Below are positions 36,903 to 46,358 of a stretch of DNA of 64,000 nucleotides, one piece after another. The stretch's first letter is position 1; the number at the start of each line of letters is the position of its first letter. The stretch is taken from assembly GCF_014191375.1 (NCBI RefSeq), contig NZ_JACHWN010000004.1, forward strand, positions 1-64,000, given 5' to 3'. The notes under the pieces were generated by a model. It was not told the DNA's origin. It saw only the letters and a program-made list of their open reading frames with translations, and did not search any database. The translations under genes were made by a program, and so were the position numbers. The DNA comes from Mesorhizobium sp. RMAD-H1. GTDB taxonomy: Bacteria > Pseudomonadota > Alphaproteobacteria > Rhizobiales > Rhizobiaceae.

Positions 36903-37172
36903 ATGTCGATTACTGCTGAACGCAAACAGGCTCTCATCAAGGAATACGGCACGAAGGCGGGCGATACCGGCTCTCCGGAAGTCCAGGTCGCCGTTCTTTC
37001 CGAGCGTATTGCCAATCTGACCGAGCACTTCAAGGACCACAAGAAGGACAACCATTCCCGTCGTGGCCTCCTGAAGCTCGTCTCGCAGCGCCGCCGTCTC
37101 CTCGACTATCTCAAGGGCGTGGACGAAGGCCGCTACCAGACGCTGATCGGCAAGCTGGGCCTGCGTCGCTAA
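36903..37172 (+). CDS. rpsO: 30S ribosomal protein S15
   Basis: 89 aa, exactly the family length. [16 protein letters not shown], then the rRNA-contacting [17 protein letters not shown] and the [20 protein letters not shown] helix are diagnostic. The start at 36903 follows AAGGA; an open frame extending 43 codons further upstream is leader. S15 nucleates the 30S central domain. The rpsO-pnp order is the classic bacterial one, with a terminator between. Confidence 0.98.
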   Translation: MSITAERKQALIKEYGTKAGDTGSPEVQVAVLSERIANLTEHFKDHKKDNHSRRGLLKLVSQRRRLLDYLKGVDEGRYQTLIGKLGLRR

Positions 37173-37180
37173 GCATTTTT

Positions 37181-37209
37181 TTCGGCGGGCGTTCATGACG
37201 CCCGCCGAA
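37181..37209 (+). terminator. Stem-loop terminator after rpsO
   Basis: TTCGGCGGGCGT (37181-37192) pairs with ACGCCCGCCGAA (37198-37209), loop TCATG. The T-run lies before rather than after the stem, so on this strand it may be a processing/attenuation element before pnp, and a terminator on the other strand. Confidence 0.6.
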
Positions 37210-37486
37210 TTCCATTCGGATGCCTGGGCATCCGGGATTTGGAAGACGAAGAATTGGAGCGGGTCACATTCCGTTGAAGCCGGAACCGCTCTTAAAAAGG
37301 CCTCCGTTCCATGGGATGAAGGCCAGCCATGGACCTGTCATGGGGCAGGATTGCAGGCAGCTTGGCCAGGATGGGCCGACATCCATTTTCCAAGCTTTCT
37401 GCTGTCTTGCCCATGGCCTGTCCGCCAACGAAGCAGGGAAGGCATCGCGCCGGATGCGCGGCTTTCCCCAATGCCAGGGACTAGAT
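37210..37486 (+). other. pnp leader region
   Basis: About 277 bp between the rpsO stem-loop and pnp. No convincing gene is seen; an open frame in phase with pnp runs through it but lacks family similarity. In enterobacteria the pnp leader is cut by RNase III and autoregulated; a similar role is possible but no matching fold was established. Confidence 0.3.
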
Positions 37487-39640
37487 ATGTTCAATACCCA
37501 CAAAGTCGAAATCGAATGGGGCGGCCGTCCGCTCATTCTCGAAACCGGCAAGATCGCCCGTCAGGCTGACGGTGCCGTGCTTGCCACCTATGGCGAGACC
37601 GTCGTTCTCGCCACCGTCGTCTCCGCCAAGGAGCCGAAGCCGGGACAGGATTTCTTCCCGCTCACCGTGAATTACCAGGAAAAGACCTATGCGGCCGGCC
37701 GCATCCCCGGTGGCTATTTCAAGCGCGAGGGCCGTCCGAGCGAGAACGAGACGCTCGTCTCCCGCCTGATCGACCGTCCGATCCGCCCGCTCTTCGCCGA
37801 TGGCTACAAGAACGACACGCAGGTCATCATCACGGTCATGCAGCATGACCTTGAAAACAATCCGGACGTGCTCTCCATGATCGCCGCCTCCGCGGCGCTG
37901 ACGCTTTCCGGCGTTCCCTTCATGGGTCCGATCGGCGGTGCCCGCGTCGGCTATATCAACGGTCAGTACGTGCTCAACCCGCACATTGACGAAATGCCCG
38001 AGTCCAAGCTCGATCTGATCGTCGCCGGCACTTCGGAAGCCGTGCTGATGGTGGAATCGGAAGCCCAGGAGCTTCCCGAGGATGTGATGCTGGGCGCCGT
38101 CATGTTCGGCCAGCAGGCATTCCAGCCGGTGATCGACGCGATCATCCAGCTCGCCGAGGTGGCCGCCAAGGAGCCGCGCGATTTCCAGCCGGAAGATCTC
38201 TCCGCCATCGAAGCCGAAATGCTCGCATTCATCGAGAGCGATCTGCGCGAGGCCTACAAGGTCATCGACAAGCAGGCCCGCTACGCCGCCGTCGATGCCG
38301 CCAAGGCGAAGGTCAAGGCGCATTTCCTGCCCGAAGGTGCGGAAGAAACCAAATACAATGCCGAGCAGATCGCGACCGTGTTCAAGTCGCTGCAGGCTAA
38401 GATCGTGCGCTGGAACATCCTCGATACCGGCACCCGCATCGATGGCCGTGATCTCAAGACCGTTCGCCCGATCGAGGCGCAGGTCGGCATCCTGCCGCGC
38501 ACCCACGGCTCGGCGCTCTTCACCCGCGGCGAGACGCAGGCGATCGTCGTTGCCACGCTCGGCACCGGCGAGGACGAGCAGTTCGTCGACGCGCTGACCG
38601 GCATGTACAAGGAAACCTTCCTTCTGCATTACAACTTCCCGCCCTTCTCCGTCGGTGAGACGGGCCGCATGGGCTCGCCCGGCCGTCGCGAGATCGGTCA
38701 TGGCAAGCTCGCCTGGCGCGCCATCCATCCGATGCTGCCTGCCAAGGAGCAGTTCCCCTATACGATCCGCGCTGTCTCGGAGATCACCGAGTCGAACGGC
38801 TCGTCCTCCATGGCGACCGTCTGCGGCACCTCGCTGGCGCTGATGGATGCGGGCGTTCCGCTCCAGAGCCCGGTGGCGGGCATCGCCATGGGCCTCATCA
38901 AGGAAGACGACCGCTTCGCCGTCCTGTCCGACATCCTCGGTGACGAGGATCATCTGGGCGACATGGATTTCAAGGTCGCCGGAACGGAAAACGGCATTAC
39001 CTCGCTGCAGATGGACATCAAGATCGCCGGCATCACCGAAGAGATCATGAAGGTCGCTCTGGATCAGGCGAAGGGCGGCCGCAGCCACATCCTCGGCGAG
39101 ATGTCGAAGGCGCTTTCCGGCGCCCGTGCCGAGCTGGGCGAGTTCGCCCCGCGCATCGAGGTGATGAACATCCCGACCGACAAGATCCGCGACGTGATCG
39201 GTTCCGGCGGCAAGGTGATCCGCGAGATCGTCGAGAAGACCGGCGCCAAGATCAACATCGAGGATGACGGCACGGTCAAGATCGCCTCGTCCAACGCCAA
39301 GGAGATCGAGGCGGCGCGCAAGTGGATCCATTCCATCGTCGCCGAGCCGGAAGTCGGCGAGATCTACGAGGGCACCGTCGTCAAAACGGCAGATTTCGGC
39401 GCTTTCGTCAATTTCTTCGGCCCACGTGACGGCCTCGTCCACATCTCCCAGCTCGCGCAGGAGCGCGTGCAGAAGACCACCGACGTGGTCAAGGAAGGCC
39501 AGAAGGTCTGGGTCAAGCTGATGGGCTTCGACGAGCGCGGCAAGGTCCGCCTGTCGATGAAGGTCGTTGACCAGGAGACCGGCAAGGAAATCGTCGAGGA
39601 TAAGAAGAAATCCGAAGAGGCGGAAGCCGACGCGGATTAA
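37487..39640 (+). CDS. pnp: Polyribonucleotide nucleotidyltransferase (PNPase)
   Basis: 717 aa phosphorolytic 3'-5' exoribonuclease of the degradosome. Two RNase PH domains (first from [15 protein letters not shown], second near [12 protein letters not shown]), the catalytic-core segment [15 protein letters not shown], a KH domain ([17 protein letters not shown]) and an S1 domain ([18 protein letters not shown]) are in order. ATG 37487 with AGGGA upstream. Followed by a strong terminator. Confidence 0.98.
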   Translation: MFNTHKVEIEWGGRPLILETGKIARQADGAVLATYGETVVLATVVSAKEPKPGQDFFPLTVNYQEKTYAAGRIPGGYFKREGRPSENETLVSRLIDRPIRPLFADGYKNDTQVIITVMQHDLENNPDVLSMIAASAALTLSGVPFMGPIGGARVGYINGQYVLNPHIDEMPESKLDLIVAGTSEAVLMVESEAQELPEDVMLGAVMFGQQAFQPVIDAIIQLAEVAAKEPRDFQPEDLSAIEAEMLAFIESDLREAYKVIDKQARYAAVDAAKAKVKAHFLPEGAEETKYNAEQIATVFKSLQAKIVRWNILDTGTRIDGRDLKTVRPIEAQVGILPRTHGSALFTRGETQAIVVATLGTGEDEQFVDALTGMYKETFLLHYNFPPFSVGETGRMGSPGRREIGHGKLAWRAIHPMLPAKEQFPYTIRAVSEITESNGSSSMATVCGTSLALMDAGVPLQSPVAGIAMGLIKEDDRFAVLSDILGDEDHLGDMDFKVAGTENGITSLQMDIKIAGITEEIMKVALDQAKGGRSHILGEMSKALSGARAELGEFAPRIEVMNIPTDKIRDVIGSGGKVIREIVEKTGAKINIEDDGTVKIASSNAKEIEAARKWIHSIVAEPEVGEIYEGTVVKTADFGAFVNFFGPRDGLVHISQLAQERVQKTTDVVKEGQKVWVKLMGFDERGKVRLSMKVVDQETGKEIVEDKKKSEEAEADAD

Positions 39641-39660
39641 TCTCTACCCGCAGACCAGGA

Positions 39661-39688
39661 AAAGCGCGCCTTCGGGCGCGCTTTTTAT
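39661..39688 (+). terminator. Rho-independent terminator after pnp
   Basis: AAAGCGCGCC (39661-39670), TTCG tetraloop, GGCGCGCTTT (39675-39684), then T-run. Confidence 0.92.
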
Positions 39689-39733
39689 TTGTCCATGATT
39701 CCGCTTTTGCTGCGCATGCTGTAAGGGACCGTC

Positions 39734-40756
39734 ATGGCTTCCCTCGCGCAACAGACACTTTTCCTGCCTTTCGAGAATGGCATCCTGCCCCCGCCGGGCG
39801 GCGGCGCACGCTTCCTCGCCTTCGGCATCGAGGCCGATGCGGCGCTCGAGGATGCCTGGAAGGAGGTGCTTGCCATCGTCCAGCCCTTCCGTCCGGCTTA
39901 TCTGAAGCTGGAGCGGGCCGGATTCCATGTCGTGCCCCGGCTCGAAGGCGACGCTCTTTTCGATGGCGGGCTGATGCTGCTGGCCAAGCATCGTGGCCGC
40001 AACGAGCAATGGTTTGCCGATCTCCTCTCACGCGTCGCATCCGGCGGCTCGATCGTCATCTGCGGTGAGAAGAAGCTCGGCATCGACAGTTTCCGCAAAT
40101 GGGCGGGAAAGATCGCGGAAGCGGAGGACAGGCTTTCCAAGAACCACGCCGTCGCCTTCTGGATGAAGCGCCCCGCCGGCCTGCCGGGCGAGACCATTGA
40201 GGCGCTCTACCCGGCGGCAAAGCGCGTCGACGGCCGGTTCCACACCGCTGCCGGCATGTTCTCGCATGGCGAGATCGACAAGGGGTCGGCACTGCTCGCC
40301 CGCCATCTGGAGGGCCGTCTGAGCGGCGCCGTGGCGGATTTCGGCGCGGGCTGGGGCTATCTCTCGGCCGAATGCCTGAAATATCCGCGAAAGATCACGA
40401 AGCTCGATCTTTATGAGGCGGATTTCGAGGCGCTGGAGGCCGCGCGCGGTAATCTTTCAGGGCTCGCCGGCAATATCCCGGTGTCCTTTCACTGGCAGGA
40501 TCTGGTGTCGGAACCGCTGACGGCAATCTACGATACCGTCGTCATGAACCCGCCTTTCCATGAAAGCCGCGCGGCGGATATCTCGCTCGGCCGGGCGTTC
40601 ATCGCGGCCGCCGCCCGCCGGCTCAAGTCAGGCGGCAGGTTGCTTCTCGTCGCCAACCGGCAATTGCCCTATGAGGTGACGCTGAAATCGCTCTTCCGCT
40701 CGGTCGAGACATTGGAGGAGGGGCAGGGCTTCAAGGTGGTCGAGGCGAGAAGGTAG
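39734..40756 (+). CDS. rsmC: Class I methyltransferase, RsmC-like
   Basis: 340 aa with two domains like RsmC, which makes m2G1207 in 16S rRNA. A degenerate N-terminal half (SIVICGEKKLGIDSF) precedes a catalytic half with the SAM motif VADFGAGWGYLS and the N-methylation motif NPPFHESRAADISLGRAF. The family's tetrapeptide NPPF is intact. It follows the pnp terminator and converges on the tadD-like gene 4 bp away. An RlmG-type target is the alternative. Confidence 0.88.
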   Translation: MASLAQQTLFLPFENGILPPPGGGARFLAFGIEADAALEDAWKEVLAIVQPFRPAYLKLERAGFHVVPRLEGDALFDGGLMLLAKHRGRNEQWFADLLSRVASGGSIVICGEKKLGIDSFRKWAGKIAEAEDRLSKNHAVAFWMKRPAGLPGETIEALYPAAKRVDGRFHTAAGMFSHGEIDKGSALLARHLEGRLSGAVADFGAGWGYLSAECLKYPRKITKLDLYEADFEALEAARGNLSGLAGNIPVSFHWQDLVSEPLTAIYDTVVMNPPFHESRAADISLGRAFIAAAARRLKSGGRLLLVANRQLPYEVTLKSLFRSVETLEEGQGFKVVEARR

Positions 40757-40760
40757 CGAT

Positions 40761-41567
40761 CTAGCTCTTCGGCTTGTCCTTGAGCATGTTCCAGGAGTTC
40801 TGCTGGGCGAGCATTGCGCGCAGATACTGGCTATTGGCTTCCGCCTGCTGCGGCGAGAGCTCGCGGCGGGCGATCGCCTCCGCCTCCTGGAAGCGGCCCT
40901 GCAGGCCGACCACCAGCGCCAAATTCTGCCGCACGCGGCTGTCGGCCCCCGGAGCCGCGGCAGCGGCACGCATATGGGTTTCGGCCGTCTTCAGATCGCC
41001 GGCGAGCATATAGGACATGCCGAGATTCGACAGAACCGACGACTCGCCCGGCTGTATATCGAGGGCGCGGCGATAGAGCACGCGTGCCGCTTCCGTATCG
41101 CCCATCTGGTCGAGGATGGCGCCCTCGGCGGAGAGGAGCCGCCAGTCGGGATAGGCCGGCGTCTGCGCCCGGCGCACGGCATCGAGCGCCGCCTCGAATT
41201 GGCCGGCGCTGGCGAGCGATTTGCCATAGGCGGCGAGCACCTGGCGGTCCTGCGGGTGAGCGATGGCGAGCGCCCGCATCACCGCGAGCGCCTGGTCGTT
41301 GCGTCCGGTCATTCCCAGCACGTTGGCATAGGCAAGCGCCAGCGGCTTGTCCCTGGGATTCTTCTGGTATTGCAGGCCATAGCTTCGCACGGCCTGGGCA
41401 AGCTCCAGGCTGTTCATCTGTTCGAAAGGCCGGGAAGGGGAGCGGGCGATCGACCCGGTGGTCGTGCGGTCCGTCGTGGTGCAGCCGGCAATGCCGCCCG
41501 CCAGCAAGATCGCCGCCATTGATGACAGGAAGCGGCCTCTGCCGCCAATGCCCCGCATGAGTGCCAT
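40761..41567 (-). CDS. tadD: TPR lipoprotein, TadD-like
   Basis: 268 aa. A lipoprotein signal ends in LAGGIAGC, followed by a basic/threonine-rich linker and tandem tetratricopeptide repeats (about 60-240, e.g. PGESSVLSNLGMSYMLAGDLKTAETH in part). TadD-type lipoproteins assist Tad pilus assembly. The main tad locus lies about 9 kb away and lacks a tadD, so this is its probable missing partner. The start at 41567 has GGAG upstream, and a CtrA-like box lies about 85 bp further. Confidence 0.85.
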   Translation of the reverse strand: MALMRGIGGRGRFLSSMAAILLAGGIAGCTTTDRTTTGSIARSPSRPFEQMNSLELAQAVRSYGLQYQKNPRDKPLALAYANVLGMTGRNDQALAVMRALAIAHPQDRQVLAAYGKSLASAGQFEAALDAVRRAQTPAYPDWRLLSAEGAILDQMGDTEAARVLYRRALDIQPGESSVLSNLGMSYMLAGDLKTAETHMRAAAAAPGADSRVRQNLALVVGLQGRFQEAEAIARRELSPQQAEANSQYLRAMLAQQNSWNMLKDKPKS

Positions 41568-41642
41568 GTCCCGCTCCAGAAAACCGGCTTCGCTACCCGA
41601 TCGAAGCCGCTGCCCCACATGATTTCGCCTGAAAGAAATATT

Positions 41643-41666
41643 CCGTTAACCCTAACGGATGGTTAA
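41643..41666 (-). promoter_or_regulatory. CtrA-like box upstream of tadD-like gene
   Basis: On the minus strand TTAA (41666-41663), 7 nt, TTAG (41655-41652): one mismatch from TTAA-N7-TTAA. It overlaps the inverted repeat CCGTTA/TAACGG (41643-41658). CtrA controls pilus genes in other alphaproteobacteria. Confidence 0.45.
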
Positions 41667-41718
41667 GAATTGCCGTGCTTGAACCATCCATTGGCAAATT
41701 CCGGAGTAGGTTCATCGC

Positions 41719-43104
41719 ATGCCCGTCGACATTATCGCCCGCAAGACATCTGAGAGCCGGCCGGTCTGGCTTGTGACAAGTGAGGGTTTTGACAAGCTGC
41801 CGCTGCCGGACGGCGCTGCCGCCTGGGCGCGGGCAAACGGCTTTACGGGCCAGGCAGGGCGTGTCCTCCTGATGTCGAATAGGGAAGGCGGCATAGCGGG
41901 CGCGCTGCTCGGCGTGGAAAAGGCGGATAAAGACGGGCAGTCTCGGCTTCTCCCCGGCAAGCTGGCGCGTGATCTGCCGGAAGGCACCTGGCATATCGAG
42001 GGCAACGTTGCGGACGCGGGCCTTCTGGCGCTGGCCTTCCTCATGGGCGGCTACAGCTTCGACCGCTATCGCAGCAAGGCGGAGAGCGCCAGGAAGGTTC
42101 TCGTCCTGCCCGAAGGAGCCGAGGAAGCCGAGATAAGGCGCATCTTTGCCGGCGTGGCGCTCGCCCGCGATCTCATCAACACCCCCGCCAACGACATGGG
42201 GCCTGACGCGCTGGAGGAAGCCGCGCGCAAGCTGGCGACGGCGCATGGCGCTGAAATCGCGGTGACGGCGGGGCAGGAGCTTCTGGACCGTAACTTCCCG
42301 ATGATCCACGCGGTCGGCCGCGCAGGTGCCCAGGCCCCGCGCCTCATCGACATCACCTGGGGGAGCGAGGATCATCCGAAGGTTACGCTCGTCGGCAAGG
42401 GCGTGTGCTTCGATACCGGGGGTCTCGACATCAAGCCGGCGAGCGGCATGCTGTTGATGAAGAAGGATATGGGCGGCGCGGCCAATGTGCTGGGCCTCGC
42501 CCATATGATCATGGATGCGCGCCTGCCCGTCCGGTTGCGGGTGTTGATTCCCGCCGTCGAGAATGCCATCGCGGGCAATGCCTTCCGCCCCGGCGATATC
42601 CTGACGAGCCGCTTGGGCGTCACCGTGGAAATCGGCAATACCGATGCCGAGGGCCGGCTGGTGCTGGCCGATGCGCTGGCGCTCGCCGACGAGGAGGCGC
42701 CGGAGCTCCTGATCGACATGGCGACCCTGACCGGTGCCGCGCGCGTGGCGCTGGGACCGGACCTGCCGCCCTTCTATACCGATGATGACGGCTTTGCCGG
42801 AGAGGTGGCGGAGGCCGCCCGCACGGCCGCCGACCCGGTCTGGCGCATGCCGCTCTGGGAGCCTTACGAGAAAAAGCTCTCCTCGCGTGTCGCTGACATC
42901 AACAATGTCACAAGCGACGGCTTCGCCGGCTCGGTGACGGCGGCGCTCTTCTTGAAGCGCTTCGTCGAGAAGGCGCGCATCTGGAGTCATTTCGATATTT
43001 TCGGCTGGACACCGGTTGAAAAACCCGCCGCACCAGTCGGCGGCGAGGCGCAGGCGATACGCGCCCTTTACCATCTCATGAAACAGCGCTTCCCCACGTG
43101 CTGA
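41719..43104 (+). CDS. Leucyl aminopeptidase family protein (M17)
   Basis: 461 aa two-zinc aminopeptidase. Catalytic-domain landmarks are GKGVCFDTGGLDIKP, MKKDMGGAANVLG and NTDAEGRLVLADAL; the active-site lysine, aspartates and glutamate sit there. The PepB-like, rather short N-terminal domain is weakly conserved. It cleaves N-terminal residues from peptides in the cytoplasm. Divergent from the tadD-like gene and upstream of a MarR-NlpC/P60 pair. Confidence 0.93.
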   Translation: MPVDIIARKTSESRPVWLVTSEGFDKLPLPDGAAAWARANGFTGQAGRVLLMSNREGGIAGALLGVEKADKDGQSRLLPGKLARDLPEGTWHIEGNVADAGLLALAFLMGGYSFDRYRSKAESARKVLVLPEGAEEAEIRRIFAGVALARDLINTPANDMGPDALEEAARKLATAHGAEIAVTAGQELLDRNFPMIHAVGRAGAQAPRLIDITWGSEDHPKVTLVGKGVCFDTGGLDIKPASGMLLMKKDMGGAANVLGLAHMIMDARLPVRLRVLIPAVENAIAGNAFRPGDILTSRLGVTVEIGNTDAEGRLVLADALALADEEAPELLIDMATLTGAARVALGPDLPPFYTDDDGFAGEVAEAARTAADPVWRMPLWEPYEKKLSSRVADINNVTSDGFAGSVTAALFLKRFVEKARIWSHFDIFGWTPVEKPAAPVGGEAQAIRALYHLMKQRFPTC

Positions 43105-43167
43105 ATCGCTTGCGCAAGCAGGGCAAAGCCGGTTGAATGATACGGAACCGAAACGATATGGGTCCGT

Positions 43168-43518
43168 ATGCCCGTCGAACTCAAGCCACTGCAGGCGCTG
43201 ACGCTTTTGAAGAACGTGGCTCTCGCCGAGGTCCGCGACGAGATGCCCGACCTGACATGGCGGCAGATGGCGATCCTGCTGACGATCTATCTGGAGCCGC
43301 CGCCGCACACGGTGCGCGGCCTGGCGGCCAGACTCGGCGTCACCAAGCCGGTCATCACCCGCGCGCTTGACACGATGGGGGCCATGCAGCTCGTTTCGCG
43401 CCATCGTGACGAAAAAGACCGGCGGAATGTGCTAATAAAGAGAACCGTAAACGGCGCGCTCTATGTCGAGCGGCTGGGCGATCTGGTGATCGCCAAATCC
43501 AGGGAATTGCCATTATGA
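43168..43518 (+). CDS. MarR-family winged-helix regulator
   Basis: 116 aa, slightly short for MarR. The DNA-binding region reads LAARLGVTKPVITRALDTM, then the wing LVSRHRDEKDRRNVLIKRT. The dimerisation helices at the ends are short. The ribosome site is weak. It overlaps the NlpC/P60 gene by ATGA, so it may regulate that operon, perhaps in response to envelope conditions. Effector not known. Confidence 0.88.
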   Translation: MPVELKPLQALTLLKNVALAEVRDEMPDLTWRQMAILLTIYLEPPPHTVRGLAARLGVTKPVITRALDTMGAMQLVSRHRDEKDRRNVLIKRTVNGALYVERLGDLVIAKSRELPL

Positions 43519-44393
43519 CCATGCCGCAGCAGTTTGCTCTAGATCGCCGTCTCCATGCCTTCCGCCCCGATCTTGCCGATGCGAGGCTGCGCGGCAAGGT
43601 GGAGGCCGAGCGCTTCGCCGAGGGAAAGCCGATGCGGGTCGCGCTTCCGGTGGTGGACCTGCGCGAGGCGCCGCGCGTCGACAGCGGGCCGCAGACGCAG
43701 CTTCTCCTGGGCGACGAGGTGCGGGTTTTCGAGGAGGCCGACGGCTGGTGCTGGGTGCAGGCGGTGCGTGACGGCTATGTCGGCTATGCCAGCGATTTCT
43801 CGATTGAGAATCCACGCGGCGCGCCGACCCATATGGTCTGCGTCCCGCGCACCTTCGTCTATCCCGGGCCGGATCTGCGCTTTCCCCATACGCGCGCACT
43901 CTCGCTGGGCTCCCGCATCGCCATCACCGGCGAGGCGGAGACGCGTGGAACACGCTACTCTATCCTCGAGAGCGGCGAGGCGATCATCGCCCGCCATGTG
44001 CGGCCGGTCGGCGAGCACGCCGATGATTACGTCGCTGTCGCCGAGACGCTGCTTCACACGCCCTATCTCTGGGGCGGTGCATCAGGCTTTGGCATAGACT
44101 GTTCGGGCCTTGTGCAATTGTCGATGCTGATGACGGGACGCAACGTGCTGCGCGACACCGACATGCAGGCGGCGACGATCGGCACGATCGTCGAGCCCGA
44201 CGCCGATTACGGCAATCTCAGGCGTGGCGATCTTGTCTTCTGGAAGGGCCATGTCGCGATCATGGCCGATGACGGGACGCTGATCCATGCTAATGGCCAT
44301 ACGATGAGTGTCACCTTCGAGCCGCTGCGCGGCGCGATCGAGCGCATCGCCTATCTCTATGATTATCCGACTGTGATCAGGAGGCCGGATTAG
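43515..44393 (+). CDS. NlpC/P60 family cell-wall hydrolase with SH3-like domains
   Basis: 292 aa. An N-terminal region and SH3-like module (about 40-165, VVDLREAPRVDSGPQTQLL onward) precede a C-terminal NlpC/P60 domain. The catalytic cysteine is in GFGIDCSGLVQ and the histidine in KGHVAIM, with HANGH near the end. Such proteins cleave peptidoglycan peptides, usually gamma-D-Glu-diaminopimelate bonds. No signal peptide is visible, so it may act on recycled muropeptides in the cytoplasm. Overlaps the MarR gene. Confidence 0.9.
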   Translation: MTMPQQFALDRRLHAFRPDLADARLRGKVEAERFAEGKPMRVALPVVDLREAPRVDSGPQTQLLLGDEVRVFEEADGWCWVQAVRDGYVGYASDFSIENPRGAPTHMVCVPRTFVYPGPDLRFPHTRALSLGSRIAITGEAETRGTRYSILESGEAIIARHVRPVGEHADDYVAVAETLLHTPYLWGGASGFGIDCSGLVQLSMLMTGRNVLRDTDMQAATIGTIVEPDADYGNLRRGDLVFWKGHVAIMADDGTLIHANGHTMSVTFEPLRGAIERIAYLYDYPTVIRRPD

Positions 44394-44416
44394 GGCAGTG
44401 GGGCAATAGGGCAAGT

Positions 44417-44442
44417 ATGGCAACATGTTCGGCTGTTGCCAT
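44417..44442. terminator. Stem-loop between converging genes
   Basis: ATGGCAACA (44417-44425) and TGTTGCCAT (44434-44442), loop of 8 nt, between the ends of the NlpC/P60 gene and the leftward reductase gene. Probably a bidirectional stop or mRNA 3'-end stabiliser; no T-run. Confidence 0.5.
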
Positions 44443-44463
44443 CATCCGCTTGCGCAATATCGT

Positions 44464-44517
44464 CCCTATTCCCCTATTCCCCTATTCCCCTATTCCCCTA
44501 TTCCCCTATTCCCCTAG
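44464..44517. repeat. Tandem repeat of the 8-mer CCCCTATT
   Basis: Five full CCCCTATT units (44471-44510) are preceded by a 7-base copy (44464-44470) and followed by CCCCTAG (44511-44517). The last unit contains the stop codon of the leftward reductase gene. Such a short perfect array can expand or shrink by slippage. Confidence 0.95.
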
Positions 44518-45515
44518 ACCCGGTCCGGCAGCACCCGGTCCGGCGGCCGGTGGCCGTCGACGAAGGCGCGGATGTTGATGATCACCCGGTCGCCCATGTC
44601 GGTGCGCCCTTCGATGGTGGCGGAGCCCATATGCGGCAGGATCACCACCTTGCCCTCGGCCGCGAGCTTGACGAGCCGCGGATTGACCGCCGGCTCGTGC
44701 TCGAACACGTCCAGACCCGCGCCCGCGAGCCTGCCCTGCTCGATCTGCTCGATCAGTGCGCTTTCATCGATGATCTGGCCGCGCGCGGTGTTGACGAGAT
44801 AGGCTGTCGGCTGCATCAGCGCGATGCGGCGCGCCGAAAGCAGATGGAAGGTGGCCGGAGTCGAGGGGCAGTTGACCGAGATGATGTCCATGCGCGCCAG
44901 CATCTGGTCGAGGCTTTCCCAGTAGGTGGCCTCCAGCTCCTCCTCGATCTTCGGGCTGACGCGATGCCGGTTGTGGTAATGGATCGACAGGCCGAAGGCC
45001 TTGGCGCGGCGGGCGACGGCCGTGCCGATGCGGCCCATGCCGACGATGCCGAGCCGCTTTCCCCAGATGCGGCGGCCGAGCATCCAGGTGGGAGACCAGC
45101 CCGGCCATTTGCCGGATTCGCCGAGCACATTCGCCCCTTCCACCAGGCGCCGCGGCGTCGCCAGGATCAGCGCCATCGTCATGTCGGCGGTATCCTCGGT
45201 CAGCACATTCGGCGTGTTGGTCACGGTGATGCCGCGCTTGGCGGCGGCGGCCACATCAATATTGTCGACGCCATTGCCGAAATTGGCGATGAGTTTCATG
45301 TTCGGTCCGGCCTGCTCGATCACCGCCGCGTCGATCACATCATTGATGGTGGGGACGAGCACGTCGGCTTCCTTCATCGCCGCCACGATCTCGGGCTGGG
45401 TCATGCGGCGATCATCAATATTGAGCCGGGCGTCGAACAGCTCGCGCATGCGTGTTTCAACCGGATCGGGAAGCTTCCGCGTAATGACGACCAAAGGCTT
45501 CTTCCTGCTCGACAT
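44514..45515 (-). CDS. D-2-hydroxyacid dehydrogenase, glyoxylate/hydroxypyruvate reductase type
   Basis: 333 aa NAD(P)H-dependent dehydrogenase. Nucleotide-binding motif GIVGMGRIGTAVARRAKAFG, active-site Arg in FGNGVDN-linked and VNTARGQIIDE segments, Glu in GLDVFEHEP and His in LPHMGSATIEGR. GyaR-type enzymes reduce glyoxylate to glycolate and hydroxypyruvate to D-glycerate. Start at 45515 (AAGGG upstream); an open frame extends further upstream without similarity. Monocistronic, ending inside the 8-bp tandem repeat. Confidence 0.92.
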   Translation of the reverse strand: MSSRKKPLVVITRKLPDPVETRMRELFDARLNIDDRRMTQPEIVAAMKEADVLVPTINDVIDAAVIEQAGPNMKLIANFGNGVDNIDVAAAAKRGITVTNTPNVLTEDTADMTMALILATPRRLVEGANVLGESGKWPGWSPTWMLGRRIWGKRLGIVGMGRIGTAVARRAKAFGLSIHYHNRHRVSPKIEEELEATYWESLDQMLARMDIISVNCPSTPATFHLLSARRIALMQPTAYLVNTARGQIIDESALIEQIEQGRLAGAGLDVFEHEPAVNPRLVKLAAEGKVVILPHMGSATIEGRTDMGDRVIINIRAFVDGHRPPDRVLPDRV

Positions 45516-45707
45516 TTCCACCCTTTCCTGAAGGCCGCCCACCCCTTTTTGCATCCCGCGTTGAGACCTCTTTAACCAAGAGGGTGCAGACTGCAAACTT
45601 GTCCAGACCTGTTGTCTGTCTACCAAGGCAGCGCGCCAAAGACAAAGAAAAACACGGGACTGGCACTTTGTCCCAGAGATGTGACGGCAGAATCGGCGAG
45701 GGCGATA

Positions 45708-46277
45708 TTGTACAAGGGTTTTCGACTTCGTTTCCCCATTCTCCTGGTGGGGTGTGTTTCACTTTTCCTCATGGGCGCACCGCTAGGCATTCCACATCAT
45801 CATCACGCCGCCGCCGCTCCGGCAGGCACCGTCGTCGGACCAAGCGGGCTGCCCCTGCCACGTTTCGTCAGCCTGAAGCCGAGCCGCGTCAACCTGCGCG
45901 TCGGGCCGGGGCGGCAATATGCCGTCTCCTGGCTCTTTCAGAAATCCGGGCTGCCGGTCGAGATCATCCAGGAATATGACAATTGGCGCCGGATTCGCGA
46001 TGCGGACGGCACCGAAGGCTGGGTCTACCAGTCCCTGCTTTCGGGCAGGCGCACCGCGATCACCGCGCCGTGGAAGAAAGACGATCCCAAGGCGATGCTG
46101 GAGCTTTATGGCAGCCCGAGCGAGACATCGGGCATCGTCGCCCATGTCGAGCCGGGGGTCATCGGCGCTCTGGATGAATGCAACGGCGAATGGTGCCGTC
46201 TCGAGATCAAGGGGATACGCGGCTGGATGAAGCAGTCGGAGCTCTGGGGAGCCTATCCCGGCGAGAAGTTCGATTGA
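45708..46277 (+). CDS. Exported SH3-domain protein
   Basis: 189 aa. A hydrophobic signal segment (FPILLVGCVSLFLMGAPL) is followed by a four-histidine run and two SH3-like modules (LKPSRVNLRVGPG near 65 and the later GIVAHVEPGVIG with WCRLEIKGIRGWM). Such DUF1058-type proteins are periplasmic and thought to bind cell wall. TTG at 45708 has GAGGG 5 nt upstream and gives a good signal peptide; a TTG at 45612 would add 32 residues. Confidence 0.8.
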   Translation: MYKGFRLRFPILLVGCVSLFLMGAPLGIPHHHHAAAAPAGTVVGPSGLPLPRFVSLKPSRVNLRVGPGRQYAVSWLFQKSGLPVEIIQEYDNWRRIRDADGTEGWVYQSLLSGRRTAITAPWKKDDPKAMLELYGSPSETSGIVAHVEPGVIGALDECNGEWCRLEIKGIRGWMKQSELWGAYPGEKFD

Positions 46278-46311
46278 ACGATTATTCCGCTTGACGGAAG
46301 CCCATAAACAA

Positions 46312-46332
46312 AAGCGGCCCTGAAGGCCGCTT
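46312..46332. terminator. Bidirectional terminator between SH3 gene and irr
   Basis: AAGCGGCC (46312-46319) and GGCCGCTT (46325-46332), with A-rich flank on the left and T-rich on the right, between converging genes. Confidence 0.8.
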
Positions 46333-46358
46333 GTTCATTTCATCGGAATGGACCGCTC

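Noticed and set aside
37181-37209. Simple terminator ending all transcription after rpsO
   Set aside because: The T-run precedes the stem on the plus strand, so full termination is doubtful; recorded instead as a processing/attenuation element.
37481-39442. Long minus-strand frame opposite pnp
   Set aside because: Complement of a conserved PNPase coding sequence; no family features.
44464-44517. CRISPR-like array
   Set aside because: Units are 8 bp, contiguous and without spacers; it is a simple tandem repeat.
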